Assembly: GCA_023701265.1 (NCBI GenBank)
Contig: JAMPXI010000016.1
Coordinates: forward strand, 1 to 32,954
Origin: Desulfuromonadales bacterium
GTDB lineage: Bacteria > Desulfobacterota > Desulfuromonadia > Desulfuromonadales > BM103
DNA: 32,954 nt
Direction: 5' to 3'
The notes beneath the pieces are model-generated. The model searched no databases and was not told where the DNA came from. It saw nothing but the letters and a program-made list of their open reading frames with translations. Each line of letters opens with the position of its first letter. The first letter of the stretch is position 1. Shown piece by piece: positions 1 to 9,665 of this stretch. A program made the translations under genes and the position numbers.

Positions 1-1439
1 GCATCGAACAGGGTATTGACGCCGCGGCTGCCGAGCAGGTTGCCGCCTGCCAGCACCGGCCGCTGCGCCGCTGCCAGTTGCGTGCGCAGCTCGCCCAGTT
101 TGGCCTGCCAGGGTGCGTCGAGGGCACCCGAAGCCTCCTCGGTGAAAAAGTGCAGGGCATCGTCGAGCTGTTCGGCGGGCAGGGGCAGATGGGTGAAGCT
201 GCAGGGGAGTTCCACCGGGCGTGGATCGATGACCACGACCCGGCCGCCGGCCCGTACCGCCTGGCGGATCGCCAGGGCGAGCAGCGGTCCCTCGGCCAGC
301 GGGTCGGCGCCGACCAGCACCACCAGATCGCTGCGGCGAACATCGGCCAGGCTGCGGGCGTAGCGTTCAAGGTGAGCTTCAGTAATGCGTGCGGCGCGAT
401 CGCGCTCAGCGTGCGCATCGAAGACCAGCCGCGTGGTGCCGAGGGCCTGTGCCCAGTCGCGCAGCAGCACGTTGGCTTCGAGACTGGCGCGCGGTGAGCC
501 GAGCAGGGCCACACTCTGCGGGCCGTGGCTGGCGATGATCGCGGCGAGCCGGTCACGGACCGCGTCGATGGCCGTGTTCATGGCCACGTGAAGTCCGTCG
601 ACGTGCGCGCGGCGGGGTCGCGCCGGATCGTTGTTGGTCCCGGCGCCGAAACGGCCGCGGTCGCAGATGAAAAAGCCGTTGACGTCGCGATTGATCCCCG
701 CACGCACTCGCTGCAGCTCGCGAAAACGTGCGCCTGGAACGGTCGCGCATCCCAGGCTGCACAAGGGACAGATCGACGGCGCTTCCTGCAGGTCCCAGGG
801 GCGGCTCTTGAAACGGAAGGTTTTATCGGTGAAGACCCCGGTCGGGCAGACGTCCACCAGGTTGCCGGAAAACGGGCTCTCCAGCTGACCGTCACGGACC
901 CGGCCGAAGTAGACCCGGTCGCGCGAGCCGAACACGCCGAAATCGGTGCCGCCGCAGTAGTCGCGGTAGGTGCGCACGCAGCGGTAACAGGCGATGCAGC
1001 GATTCATCTCGTGGGCGATGTACGGGCCGAGGTCCTGATTTTGGTAGGTGCGTTTTTTGCCGGTGTAGCGGCGGATGCCGTGGCTGCCGGCCACAGTCAT
1101 CTCCTGCAGCTGGCACTCCCCCCCCTCGTCGCAGACCGGGCAGTCATGGGGGTGGTTGGTCATCAGCCATTCGATCACGTGGCTGCGCAGCTCCATGGCG
1201 GTCGGGTCGAGCGTGGAGACAATCATGCCGTCTTTCGCCTTGACCATGCACGCCATCTGGATTCCGCTGGCCTTGCCGTCGCTGATCCGCATGGCGCACA
1301 GCCGGCACGCCCCCACCGCCCCGAGCGCTTCGTGGTAGCAGAAGTGCGGGATGACGATGTCGAGGGCGCGCGCCGCCTCGAAGACGTTGGTCCCCTCGGG
1401 CACGGTAATCTCGCGGCTGTCGATGGTCAGGGTTGGCAT
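1..1439 (-). CDS. nuoG: NADH-quinone oxidoreductase subunit G (NuoG), C-terminus truncated by window edge
   Basis: Own translation of the minus strand from ATG at 1439: MPTLTIDSREITVPEGTNVFEAARALDIVIPHFCYHEALGAVGACRLCAM...HDCPVCDEGGECQLQE...; [2Fe-2S] and NuoG N-terminal [4Fe-4S] motifs, then a molybdopterin-oxidoreductase-like domain. Open to the window edge, so absent from the ORF track. Confidence 0.95.
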   Translation of the reverse strand, partial: MPTLTIDSREITVPEGTNVFEAARALDIVIPHFCYHEALGAVGACRLCAMRISDGKASGIQMACMVKAKDGMIVSTLDPTAMELRSHVIEWLMTNHPHDCPVCDEGGECQLQEMTVAGSHGIRRYTGKKRTYQNQDLGPYIAHEMNRCIACYRCVRTYRDYCGGTDFGVFGSRDRVYFGRVRDGQLESPFSGNLVDVCPTGVFTDKTFRFKSRPWDLQEAPSICPLCSLGCATVPGARFRELQRVRAGINRDVNGFFICDRGRFGAGTNNDPARPRRAHVDGLHVAMNTAIDAVRDRLAAIIASHGPQSVALLGSPRASLEANVLLRDWAQALGTTRLVFDAHAERDRAARITEAHLERYARSLADVRRSDLVVLVGADPLAEGPLLALAIRQAVRAGGRVVVIDPRPVELPCSFTHLPLPAEQLDDALHFFTEEASGALDAPWQAKLGELRTQLAAAQRPVLAGGNLLGSRGVNTLFD

Positions 1440-1462
1440 GGGGTCTTACTTTCCGACGAGCC

Positions 1463-2083
1463 CTAAGGGGACGCCGGGATCCTTCCGATTTCAGCAAGGC
1501 GTTTCAGAACCTGCCGGGAGATGTCGAGGCGGTCAGAGTGGGCGCCTCCGATACTTTTCGACAGTTTTCTCAACGCCTGCCTGGTTTCAGCGAGAAGCTG
1601 GTTCATTGCAGCAGACATGCTCCCTTTCGGATCGCTGGCACAGATCCGCGGTGGCACGATGGAGACGAACGAAGCGCATGTCATCGGCCGAATCTCGTAA
1701 ATCTGGCATCGATCGTTGTCCAACAGTGCGCAGGGTATCTTCAGGCGCATGAAATTCTGAGCCGCCAGGCTTCCGGCCTCACCCGGGTCCTCGCAGGCAT
1801 TGAGCAATTCCGCGTGATTCATGAGTTGTCTTTCCCGCTGTGCTGCCCGCTCAATGAAGCGGGCCAAAAGCATCTCATCCTGCAACAGTTGCGCGGCGAT
1901 AATATCAATCTCGGCACTGCTCACGAAAAAAATATGGTTGCAACAGTGGGCACAGCCTTCCTTGCAGAAAGGCGATTCACGAGTGCCCAGTACTGACATT
2001 TTGCGGTTGAATTCGGCCAACAACTGCTTTGCTCTTGTCAGGTACCGCTGATACAGAAAATCGTCGAATTGCCTGCTCCCCAT
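1463..2083 (-). CDS. YkgJ/UPF0153-like cysteine-cluster protein
   Basis: 206 aa; CKEGCAHCCNH (CxxxCxxCC) plus CALLDNDRCQIYEIRPMTCASF, typical of YkgJ-family putative Fe/Zn-binding proteins; GAAGGGGGA Shine-Dalgarno upstream. Confidence 0.85.
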   Translation of the reverse strand: MGSRQFDDFLYQRYLTRAKQLLAEFNRKMSVLGTRESPFCKEGCAHCCNHIFFVSSAEIDIIAAQLLQDEMLLARFIERAAQRERQLMNHAELLNACEDPGEAGSLAAQNFMRLKIPCALLDNDRCQIYEIRPMTCASFVSIVPPRICASDPKGSMSAAMNQLLAETRQALRKLSKSIGGAHSDRLDISRQVLKRLAEIGRIPASP

Positions 2084-2132
2084 GAAGTCCCCCTTCAGTA
2101 GGCAAATGAGATTGAAAAATATAATCAGGTTA

Positions 2133-3404
2133 TTAGCTTATCGGGCATCGTCCCCGCTTCACGTGATCTTCCAGTTCGTCGCCGAATTTCGTCAGCAGGG
2201 AGCCCACTGGCCCCATCGCCCCTTCGGCAAGGGCGCAGAACGAGCGGCCGCTGATGTTTTTCACCTGGTCGCGGAACATGTCGAGCAGTTCCTGGCTGCC
2301 GCGCCCGGCCTCGATCTCCTCCAGCAGCCAGACCACCATCGGCAGACCGTCGCGGCACGGCGTGCACCAGCCGCAGCTTTCGCGGGCGAAGAAGCGCGCC
2401 AGGTTCAGCGTCGCCGCGACCATGCAGGTCGTTTCGTCGAACACCGTGATCCCGGCGGTGCCGAGGCGGCTCCCCGCCTGCTCCATGTGCACGTGATCGA
2501 GGGGGGTGTCAAGCTGTGCCGCAGTCAGAAACGGTGTCGACGCCCCGCCCGGCAGGCAGGCCTTGAACGTGCGCCTGCCACGCACTCCGCCACCGCACTG
2601 CTCGACCACTTCACGCAGCGGAATCCCCATCGGCAGCTCGAAGCATTCGGTGCGCTCGAGATGCCCGGAAAGCCCGACCAGCAGGGTGCCTGCCCCCTCG
2701 GGGGTGCGCGCCAGGCTCCGGTACCACTCGGCGCCGCCGGTGAAAATGTGCGGCACGTTGGCGAATGTCTCGACGTTGTTGACGTTGGTCGGCTTGCCGA
2801 ACAGCCCAAACTGTGCCGGGAACGGCGGCTTGCTGCGCGGGTTCGGCCGGCGTCCCTCCAGGCCGTTGATCAGGGCGGTCTCTTCGCCGAGGATGTAGCG
2901 GCCGGCGCTGCGGTGCACGTGCAGCTCGAAGCCGAATCTCGAACCGAGGATGTCGCGGCCGAGATAACCCTTGCCTGTCGCCTCGGCGATGGCGCGCTCG
3001 ACATTTTGCGCACAGGTCTCATAGGCATAGCGCAGGAACACGTAGCCCACGGGGATCTGCATGGCGTAGGCGGCGATCGCCATCCCCTCGACCAACTGGT
3101 GCGGGTCGGCCAGCAGCAGCTGATGGTCCTTGTAGGTGCCCGGCTCCATCTCGTCGCCGTTGGCCAGCAGGTACTTCTCCCCCGGTTGGTCGGTCGGGAA
3201 GAACGACCACTTGAGTCCGGTCGGAAAGCCGGCCCCGCCCCGCCCGCGCAGGTTGGCGGCCTTGACCTGCTCGCGCACCTCCTGCGGCGCCATCTTCAGC
3301 GCGGCGCGCAACCCCTGGTAGCCGCCGCCGGCCTCGTACTCGGCCAGGAAAGCGGTTGCGCCGGGTCGGCGGTTCTTGAAGAGAATTTGCGGGTAATTGT
3401 TCAT
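2133..3404 (-). CDS. nuoF: NADH-quinone oxidoreductase subunit F (NuoF)
   Basis: 423 aa; GRGGAGFPTGLKWSF, NGDEMEPGTYKDHQLL, and ESCGWCTPCRDG Fe-S motif. Confidence 0.97.
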   Translation of the reverse strand: MNNYPQILFKNRRPGATAFLAEYEAGGGYQGLRAALKMAPQEVREQVKAANLRGRGGAGFPTGLKWSFFPTDQPGEKYLLANGDEMEPGTYKDHQLLLADPHQLVEGMAIAAYAMQIPVGYVFLRYAYETCAQNVERAIAEATGKGYLGRDILGSRFGFELHVHRSAGRYILGEETALINGLEGRRPNPRSKPPFPAQFGLFGKPTNVNNVETFANVPHIFTGGAEWYRSLARTPEGAGTLLVGLSGHLERTECFELPMGIPLREVVEQCGGGVRGRRTFKACLPGGASTPFLTAAQLDTPLDHVHMEQAGSRLGTAGITVFDETTCMVAATLNLARFFARESCGWCTPCRDGLPMVVWLLEEIEAGRGSQELLDMFRDQVKNISGRSFCALAEGAMGPVGSLLTKFGDELEDHVKRGRCPIS

Positions 3405-3431
3405 TCAGTTGAAATCAATTCGTGTGTCCCG

Positions 3432-3490
3432 GTAGGGGCAGGCCCCCGTGCCTGCCCTGCTTGTGGGCGGCCACAGGGGGCCGCCCCTAC
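3432..3490. repeat. Palindromic intergenic element made of two tandem GC-rich hairpins with GTAGGGGC/GCCCCTAC ends
   Basis: gtaggggcaggcccccgtgcctgccctgcttgtgggcggccacagggggccgcccctac: terminal inverted repeat plus internal GGGCAGGC/GCCTGCCC and GGGCGGCC/GGCCGCCC hairpins. Confidence 0.75.
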
Positions 3491-3491
3491 A

Positions 3492-3974
3492 TCATGCCTC
3501 ATTGCGGTAACCATCAAGAATTGCATCGATCTTCTCAGGCGTCAGCGTCCCAAAGGTGGTCAGACCGATCATCATCGCCGGCGCCTCGCCGCAGGCGCCG
3601 AGGCAACAGGTCGGCAGCAGGGTGAACATTCCATCGCTGGTGGTCTCACCGAAACCGATGCCGAGGACCTTCTGCAAGTGCGCGGCAATCGCGTCCCCGC
3701 CGTCGGCCCAGCAGCAGATCGAATCGCAGACATGGATCACCCGTTTCCCCACGGGCCGGCGGAAGATCTTGTCGTAGAAGGTGGCGATCTCCTCGACCTC
3801 CACCGGTAGCACGCCGAGCAGTTCGGCAACCAGATCGACCCCGGCGTCCGGCACCCAGCCGTGGTGTGCCTGAACCGCCCGCAACGCATCGACGATCAGC
3901 TCGTGCGGATGCTCGATCGCCGCAGCCTTGGCGCGGAAGGCATTGACCTGGACCTGTGGCAGCAATTCGCTCAT
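3492..3974 (-). CDS. nuoE: NADH-quinone oxidoreductase subunit E (NuoE)
   Basis: [18 protein letters not shown]...; [13 protein letters not shown]...[14 protein letters not shown] thioredoxin-like [2Fe-2S] motif. Starts inside the listed 3492..4508 ORF; start overlaps the nuoBCD stop (ATGA). Confidence 0.95.
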   Translation of the reverse strand: MSELLPQVQVNAFRAKAAAIEHPHELIVDALRAVQAHHGWVPDAGVDLVAELLGVLPVEVEEIATFYDKIFRRPVGKRVIHVCDSICCWADGGDAIAAHLQKVLGIGFGETTSDGMFTLLPTCCLGACGEAPAMMIGLTTFGTLTPEKIDAILDGYRNEA

Positions 3975-6334
3975 CGGTCCAGATCCGCCAAAACGAAATC
4001 GACGGCGCCGAGGATGGTGATCAGGTCGGAGAGCAGCCAGCCCCTGGACATGGCCGGCAGCGCCTGCAGGTGCGGGAAACTCGGGGTGCGGATGCGCAGC
4101 CGGTAGGGGATGCTGTCGCCATCGCTGACCAGATAGTAGCCGCACTCCCCCTTGCTCGACTCGATCGCCCGGTAGCATTCGCCGCGCGGCGGCGTCATCC
4201 CGCGACTGACGTTGAGGAAGTGAGGGATCAGCGTCTCGATGTCGTTGAGCCCGGCCTCGCGCGGCGGGTAGGTGTAGCGGCAGTCGGCGTTGACATAGGG
4301 GCCGCCCGGCATGTCCGCCGCCGCCTGTCTGACGATGCGCAGGCTCTGGCGCATCTCGTGCAGGCGCACGATGTAACGGCTGAAGCAGTCGCCGCTGCCA
4401 TGGGTCGGGATGTCGAAATCGAAGCGCTCGTAGCCCGAGTAGGGCATTTTCTTGCGCAGATCCCAGGGGATCCCGCAGGCGCGCAGGTTCGGTCCGGTCA
4501 TTCCCCAATCGAGAGCCTGGTCGAGGGTGGTGACGCCGATTCCTTCGGTGCGCCGGCGGAAGATCGGCCCGTCGGTCATCAGCTTGTCGAAGTCATCGAC
4601 GGTCCTGGCAAAGTCGCGGGTGAAGGCGTCCACGGTCTCGCGCCAGCCTGCGGGGAGGTCGGCCGGCAACCCGCCGATCCGGAACCAGGCCGGGTGCATG
4701 CGTCCGCCGGTGATCAGTTCGACGATGTCGAAAATCCGCTCGCGGGCGTCGAAGGCATAGAAGACCGGGGTCATGGCGCCGACGTCGTGGGCGTAGGTGC
4801 CGAGCCACACCAGGTGGTTGGCGATGCGGAACAGCTCGCAGAGCAGCACGCGCACCACCTGCGCCCGCTCCGGCACGGTGACGCCGAGCAGCGTCTCCAG
4901 CGGGTAAAGGTAGGCCAGGTTGTTCTGCACCCCGGAGATGTAGTCGATCCGGTCGGTGTACGGAATGAACTGGTTCCAGTGCTGGCGTTCGCCGATCTTC
5001 TCGGCCCCACGATGATGGTAACCGAGGTCGACGTCGATATCCTCGACCTCCTCGCCGTGCAGCTTGAGCACCAGGCGCAGCACACCGTGGGTGCCGGGGT
5101 GGTGCGGGCCGAGGTTGAGGATCATGGTGTGCTTGTCGGCCCGCAACGGCCCGGCCGCCGGTTTCATCGCCAGCGCCGCTGCAGCCGTGAAGGGGGCCAT
5201 CTCGGTCGCGCGCGACGGATGCTCCTTGCGTAGCGGGTGCCCGTCCCACTGCTCCGGCATGAGGATGCGGCGCAGGTCGGGGTGGCCGGTGAAGCGGATG
5301 CCGAACATGTCGAAGGCTTCGCGCTCGTACCAATTGGCCGAACTCCAGACCCCGGTGGCGGTCGGCGCCTCGGGATAATCGCCATGCAGCGGCACCTTGA
5401 CCCGTACGTAGCCCGGCTCGTCGAAAGAGAGCAAGTGGTAGACCAGGGTGAAGGGGTGCTCCGGACGACGATGGCGCTCGCGTTCGTCGATGGCCGTGAG
5501 GTCTTCCAAGCGGCGGAAACGGCGCGGCGCCCCTTCCTTGAGAAAGCGCAGCAGGTTGATCGCATCGGCCGCTTCCGCTCGGAAGGTCGGCATGTCGGCG
5601 GCATCATCCTCGCGAACCCGGCCGCCGAAACGCTCGAAAACGGCGTGGCGCAGAGCGGGGATTGACGGCGAAAATTCGATCCTGGGTTGCGGTGGGCGCC
5701 AGATCTCGCCGTCGCGCCGCCCCCAGAAGCGCGGATGCTGTTGCGCGCTGCCGCGCAGCGGCGTGTTGCCGTAGCCCGGACCGCGCGGGTCACGACTCTT
5801 GCTGACGCCGTCGACCAGCACCGGCCCGGTCGACCCCTCGCTACCGCCCTGAAGGCCGAACACCTTGCGGGCCGGACGCTCCTCCTTGGCGATCTTCTCC
5901 TGGAGGAGCAGCAGCCCCTGGATGAACGCCTCGGGTCGCGGCGGGCAGCCGGGAACATAGACATCCACCGGCAGGATCTGGTTGATCCCCTGCATGACGC
6001 TGTAGACGTCGTACATCCCCCCGGAGTTGGCGCAGCTCCCCATGGCCATGACCCACTTGGGATTGGCCATCTGTTCGTAGACGCGCAGGATGGCATCACC
6101 CATCCGCTTGAACGGGGTCCCGGAGATAATCATCAGGTCGGCTTCGCGCGGGGAGTTGCGCAGCACCTCGGCGCCGAAACGGGCGATGTCGAAGCGCGGC
6201 GTCATGCTGGTCATCATCTCGACAAAGCAGCACGACAGGCCGAAGAACATCGGCCAGAGACTGTTCTTTCGCCCCCAGTTGATGGCGTCGTCGAGAGAGG
6301 TGAGAACGATGTTGTCGGGCAGGGCGTCGTTCAT
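3971..6334 (-). CDS. nuoBCD: Fused NADH-quinone oxidoreductase subunits B/C/D (NuoBCD)
   Basis: One ORF with, in order, NuoB ([11 protein letters not shown]...GSCANSGG...PGCPPRPE), NuoC ([40 protein letters not shown]), and NuoD ([21 protein letters not shown]...). Likely start MNDALPDN at 6334, overlapping the nuoA stop. Confidence 0.95.
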   Translation of the reverse strand: MNDALPDNIVLTSLDDAINWGRKNSLWPMFFGLSCCFVEMMTSMTPRFDIARFGAEVLRNSPREADLMIISGTPFKRMGDAILRVYEQMANPKWVMAMGSCANSGGMYDVYSVMQGINQILPVDVYVPGCPPRPEAFIQGLLLLQEKIAKEERPARKVFGLQGGSEGSTGPVLVDGVSKSRDPRGPGYGNTPLRGSAQQHPRFWGRRDGEIWRPPQPRIEFSPSIPALRHAVFERFGGRVREDDAADMPTFRAEAADAINLLRFLKEGAPRRFRRLEDLTAIDERERHRRPEHPFTLVYHLLSFDEPGYVRVKVPLHGDYPEAPTATGVWSSANWYEREAFDMFGIRFTGHPDLRRILMPEQWDGHPLRKEHPSRATEMAPFTAAAALAMKPAAGPLRADKHTMILNLGPHHPGTHGVLRLVLKLHGEEVEDIDVDLGYHHRGAEKIGERQHWNQFIPYTDRIDYISGVQNNLAYLYPLETLLGVTVPERAQVVRVLLCELFRIANHLVWLGTYAHDVGAMTPVFYAFDARERIFDIVELITGGRMHPAWFRIGGLPADLPAGWRETVDAFTRDFARTVDDFDKLMTDGPIFRRRTEGIGVTTLDQALDWGMTGPNLRACGIPWDLRKKMPYSGYERFDFDIPTHGSGDCFSRYIVRLHEMRQSLRIVRQAAADMPGGPYVNADCRYTYPPREAGLNDIETLIPHFLNVSRGMTPPRGECYRAIESSKGECGYYLVSDGDSIPYRLRIRTPSFPHLQALPAMSRGWLLSDLITILGAVDFVLADLDR

Positions 6335-6735
6335 TCGCCGCTCCGCCGGTCGGCGCTGGGCCCCCAGTCGAGGCCGCCCGATTTCCACAGGTGGACCAGG
6401 CCGAGGAACAGCACCAGAATGAAGAACGCCACCTGGGCGAAGCCGGCCCAGCCGAGCCGGTCATAGGCGACCGCCCAGGAGACGACGAAGATCATCTCGA
6501 CGTCGAAAACGATGAAAAAGATAGCCACCAGGTAGAACGGCACCGGTTCGCTCAGGCGCGCCGGCCCGGTCGGCTCGATCCCCGACTCGTAGGCTTCGTC
6601 CTTGGCCTTGCTGTGGGTGCGCTGGCCGATCCCCCAGGAAAGGAGCATCAGCAGGCCGACGAGGCCGACGGCGATCGCGGTGTACAGCCCCAGCGACAGC
6701 AGCGCTTCGAACGATGGCAGGGTCTCGATTGGCAT
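6331..6735 (-). CDS. nuoA: NADH-quinone oxidoreductase subunit A (NuoA)
   Basis: 134 aa; three TM segments; [41 protein letters not shown] signature. Confidence 0.95.
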   Translation of the reverse strand: MPIETLPSFEALLSLGLYTAIAVGLVGLLMLLSWGIGQRTHSKAKDEAYESGIEPTGPARLSEPVPFYLVAIFFIVFDVEMIFVVSWAVAYDRLGWAGFAQVAFFILVLFLGLVHLWKSGGLDWGPSADRRSGE

Positions 6736-6831
6736 GATCAGATGACCAGAAATGTCCCGGATGAAGTGTGAGCCGGATTCAACTTACACAAAGAGTAATT
6801 TTTAGCACATGATCCCCCGTGAACCAAGTGC

Positions 6832-7305
6832 TTATTTGCCGCGGCCAATGTCGATCGCGGCCCGCGCCAGGGCATCGCAGCGCTCGTTTTCGGCATGGCC
6901 GGCGTGGCCGCGGACCCAGTGCCACTCGACCCGGTGCCGGCTGCTCAGTTCGACCAGCTGCTCCCACAGGTCGCGATTGGCCACCGGTTGCCTCTGGCTG
7001 TTCTTCCAGCCGCGCTTGATCCATCCCGCGACCCATTCGGTCATCCCCTTCTTGAGGTACTCGGAGTCGGTGGTCAGGTGCACCCGGCAGGGGCGCTTGA
7101 GGGCCGCCAGCCCGGCGATGGCCGCGGTCAGCTCCATGCGGTTGTTGGTGGTCTCCGGGGCGAAGCCCGAGAGTTCCCGCTCGTGGCCGCCGCTGCGCAG
7201 GATCGTCCCCCAGCCGCCCGGGCCGGGGTTGCCGGAGCAGGCGCCGTCGGCGAAGATTTCGACCAGCGATGCGACGTGGTGTTCGGTTTGACGGGATTCG
7301 GACAT
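6832..7305 (-). CDS. rnhA: Ribonuclease HI
   Basis: 157 aa; [57 protein letters not shown]. Confidence 0.97.
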   Translation of the reverse strand: MSESRQTEHHVASLVEIFADGACSGNPGPGGWGTILRSGGHERELSGFAPETTNNRMELTAAIAGLAALKRPCRVHLTTDSEYLKKGMTEWVAGWIKRGWKNSQRQPVANRDLWEQLVELSSRHRVEWHWVRGHAGHAENERCDALARAAIDIGRGK

Positions 7306-7670
7306 TGGCGCTCGCTTGAGAATGGAGTGATAATGCCCAATCGTAATGGCAGTCGCGCATTGTGTCCACCGTCACGTCGCGGTTCGCCCGACAAAAAGGC
7401 GCACGAGGAAACCCCCGCGCGCCATTGCCCGTCCCGTCGGCACGACCTTGTGCCTGGTGATGCTGATACGATTAATTCAAAAGCACCGATCGTGCCAACC
7501 TTAAGGGAATGGGGGAATACGAACAACGTCTGCCTGTAACTGTCGGTCGTTGCCTAATTTGTCGGCGCCGGGCGGCCCGTTTTTTCGACATGCCGGGGAA
7601 AACTTCCTTGACAGTGCCCCGCGGGTTATTTCATCGTGAGACATTGTTTTGCTGACGATGCATTGCCGGA

Positions 7671-9647
7671 GTGTTCATGATCTGGTTTGTTGCAGGGATG
7701 CTGCTGACCGCGTTGTCCGGAGTGCCGGGGCTGTTCGCCGACCGGTTCGGGCGCGGCGGTGAGCGGCTTGCCTGTCTGCTGGTGCTGGCCGGAACGGCAA
7801 GCGCGACCGGCGGAGTGATCGCTGCCCTGGCCTCAGGGGCACCGGCCCTGTTGACGCGGCCATGGTCGGTTCCCGGTGGCGAACTGGCCCTGCGGCTCGA
7901 CCCTCTCGCCGCGCTGTTCATCCTGCCGCTGTGCCTGGTGGTGGGCGGCGGCGCGGTCTACGGCCTCGGCTACTGGCCGCAGCGTGATCACCCCGGCAAC
8001 GGCCGGCGCTTCCGGCTCTTCTACGGGCTGCTCGGCGCCGCCATGATGTTGGTGCTGGCCGCCGACAACAGCCTGCTCTTTCTCTTCTCATGGGAAGTGA
8101 TGGCGGTCGCCGCTTTCTTCCTGGTCACCACCGAGCAGGAACGCGCCGAAGCCCGCCGGGCCGGCTTCATCTACCTGGTTACAGCCCATGCCGGAGCCCT
8201 GGCCCTGTTCGCCATGTTCGCCCTGCTGGCACAGGAGACCGGTTCCCTGCACTTCCCGGCCGCGGCCAGCCTGGCCGGCGGCAGCGCCACCCTGCTGTTC
8301 CTCCTCGGTCTGTTCGGCTTCGGTTTCAAGGCCGGTCTGATGCCGCTGCACATCTGGCTGCCGATCGCCCACGCCGCCGCCCCCAGCCACGCCTCCGCAC
8401 TCCTTTCGGGAATCGTCCTCAAGACCGGGATCTATGGCTTGCTGCGGCTGACCTCGTTTTTCGCCGTCATCCCTGCCTGGTGGGGGTGGACGGTGCTGCT
8501 GCTCGGGGTGGTTTCCGGGGTTTTCGGCGTAGCACTGGCGCTGGCCCAGCACGACCTGAAGCGCCTGCTTGCCTACCACAGCGTCGAGAACATCGGCATC
8601 ATCACCATCGGTATCGGCCTGGCCCTGCTCGGGCGCAGCTTCGGCATGAGTGAGCTGACACTGCTGGGGATGTCCGGCGCGCTGCTGCACGTGGTCAATC
8701 ACGGGCTCTTCAAATCACTGCTTTTTTTCAGTGCGGGGTCGGTGGTCCATGCCACCGGCAGCCGCGAAATCGATCACTACGGTGGTCTGCTCCGGCAACA
8801 GCCATGGACGGCGGTCTGTTTTCTTGGCGGGGCCGTGGCGATCTGCGGCCTGCCGCCGTTCAACGGCTTCGTCAGCGAGTGGCTGATCTACCTGGCGGCC
8901 TTCGGCGCCAGTCGGGGCGAGGGCCTGAGCCTGCGCCTGGCGGTGCTTGCCGCGCCAGCCCTGGCGCTGATCGGTGGGCTGGCGGTCGCCTGCTTCGTCA
9001 AGGTGTTCGGCGTGACCTTCCTCGGCGCGCCGCGTTCCGCGGCGGCGGCAGCCGTCCACCACGATGCCGCGCCAAGCATGCGCGGACCGATGCTGACCCT
9101 GTTGCTGGCCTGTGCCTGGATCGGCCTGCTCCCCGGCACCCTGGCGCCGCTGCTGCAAAGCGCGGTAGCAACCTGGGTGATGCCGGCTAAGGCTGTCAGC
9201 CTGGCGGCGCCCCTTGCGCCGCTGCCGTTGGTCGGCGCGACCGGGTGGGTGCTGCTGATCTATCTTGCCGGGCTCGGTTGGTGGCTGCATCGGCGCACCC
9301 GGCAGGCGCCGCGCGATGTGTCGACCTGGGGGTGTGGCTATGTGGCGCCGACGCCGCGCATGCAGTACACGGCCTCGTCGTTCGCCGACTCCCTGGTCAG
9401 CCAGTTCCGTTTTGGCCTGTGGACCGAGCGCCATGGCGGCAAGGTCAAGGGGCTTTTCCCGGCGACCGGGGAGTTTGCCAGCCACACGCCCGACGCGGTG
9501 CTCGACCGTGCCCTGCTGCCGGGGTTCCGGAGGCTGGCACGCGGCTGCAGCTGGTTGCGCGCCCGCGTCCAGAACGGCCGGGTGCCCACCTATCTGCTGT
9601 ATGTCGCCCTGACCCTGCTGATCCTGCTGATCGTGACCGCGCGCTGA
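7671..9647 (+). CDS. hyfB: HyfB-like antiporter-type membrane subunit (hydrogenase-4/Ehr complex component B)
   Basis: 658 aa, many TM segments; proton-conducting transporter motifs (FGFGFKAGLMPLHIWLPIAHAAAPSHASALLSGIVLKTGIYGL; LKRLLAYHSVENIGII); HyfB-type C-terminal extension (WGCGYVAPTPRMQYTASSFADSLV). GTG start in the track; ATG at 7677 is an alternative. Confidence 0.88.
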   Translation: MFMIWFVAGMLLTALSGVPGLFADRFGRGGERLACLLVLAGTASATGGVIAALASGAPALLTRPWSVPGGELALRLDPLAALFILPLCLVVGGGAVYGLGYWPQRDHPGNGRRFRLFYGLLGAAMMLVLAADNSLLFLFSWEVMAVAAFFLVTTEQERAEARRAGFIYLVTAHAGALALFAMFALLAQETGSLHFPAAASLAGGSATLLFLLGLFGFGFKAGLMPLHIWLPIAHAAAPSHASALLSGIVLKTGIYGLLRLTSFFAVIPAWWGWTVLLLGVVSGVFGVALALAQHDLKRLLAYHSVENIGIITIGIGLALLGRSFGMSELTLLGMSGALLHVVNHGLFKSLLFFSAGSVVHATGSREIDHYGGLLRQQPWTAVCFLGGAVAICGLPPFNGFVSEWLIYLAAFGASRGEGLSLRLAVLAAPALALIGGLAVACFVKVFGVTFLGAPRSAAAAAVHHDAAPSMRGPMLTLLLACAWIGLLPGTLAPLLQSAVATWVMPAKAVSLAAPLAPLPLVGATGWVLLIYLAGLGWWLHRRTRQAPRDVSTWGCGYVAPTPRMQYTASSFADSLVSQFRFGLWTERHGGKVKGLFPATGEFASHTPDAVLDRALLPGFRRLARGCSWLRARVQNGRVPTYLLYVALTLLILLIVTAR

Positions 9648-9665
9648 GGGGAGAAACCGACTTTC

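Noticed and set aside
525-1466. 313-aa plus-strand ORF
   Set aside because: Shadow of nuoG, which is open to the window edge and therefore not listed in the track.
2082-3809. 575-aa plus-strand ORF
   Set aside because: Antisense shadow of nuoF/nuoE in GC-rich DNA; low-complexity Ala/Gly/Arg/His composition and no recognisable domain.
7439-7454. Sigma54 promoter (CGGCAC-N5-TTGTG) upstream of the Ehr operon
   Set aside because: Poor match to TGGCAC-N5-TTGCW and overlaps a palindrome that explains it as well; not supported.
7606-7640. Sigma70 promoter TTGACA upstream of hyfB
   Set aside because: A good -35-like TTGACA is present, but no acceptable -10 element at 16-18 bp spacing.
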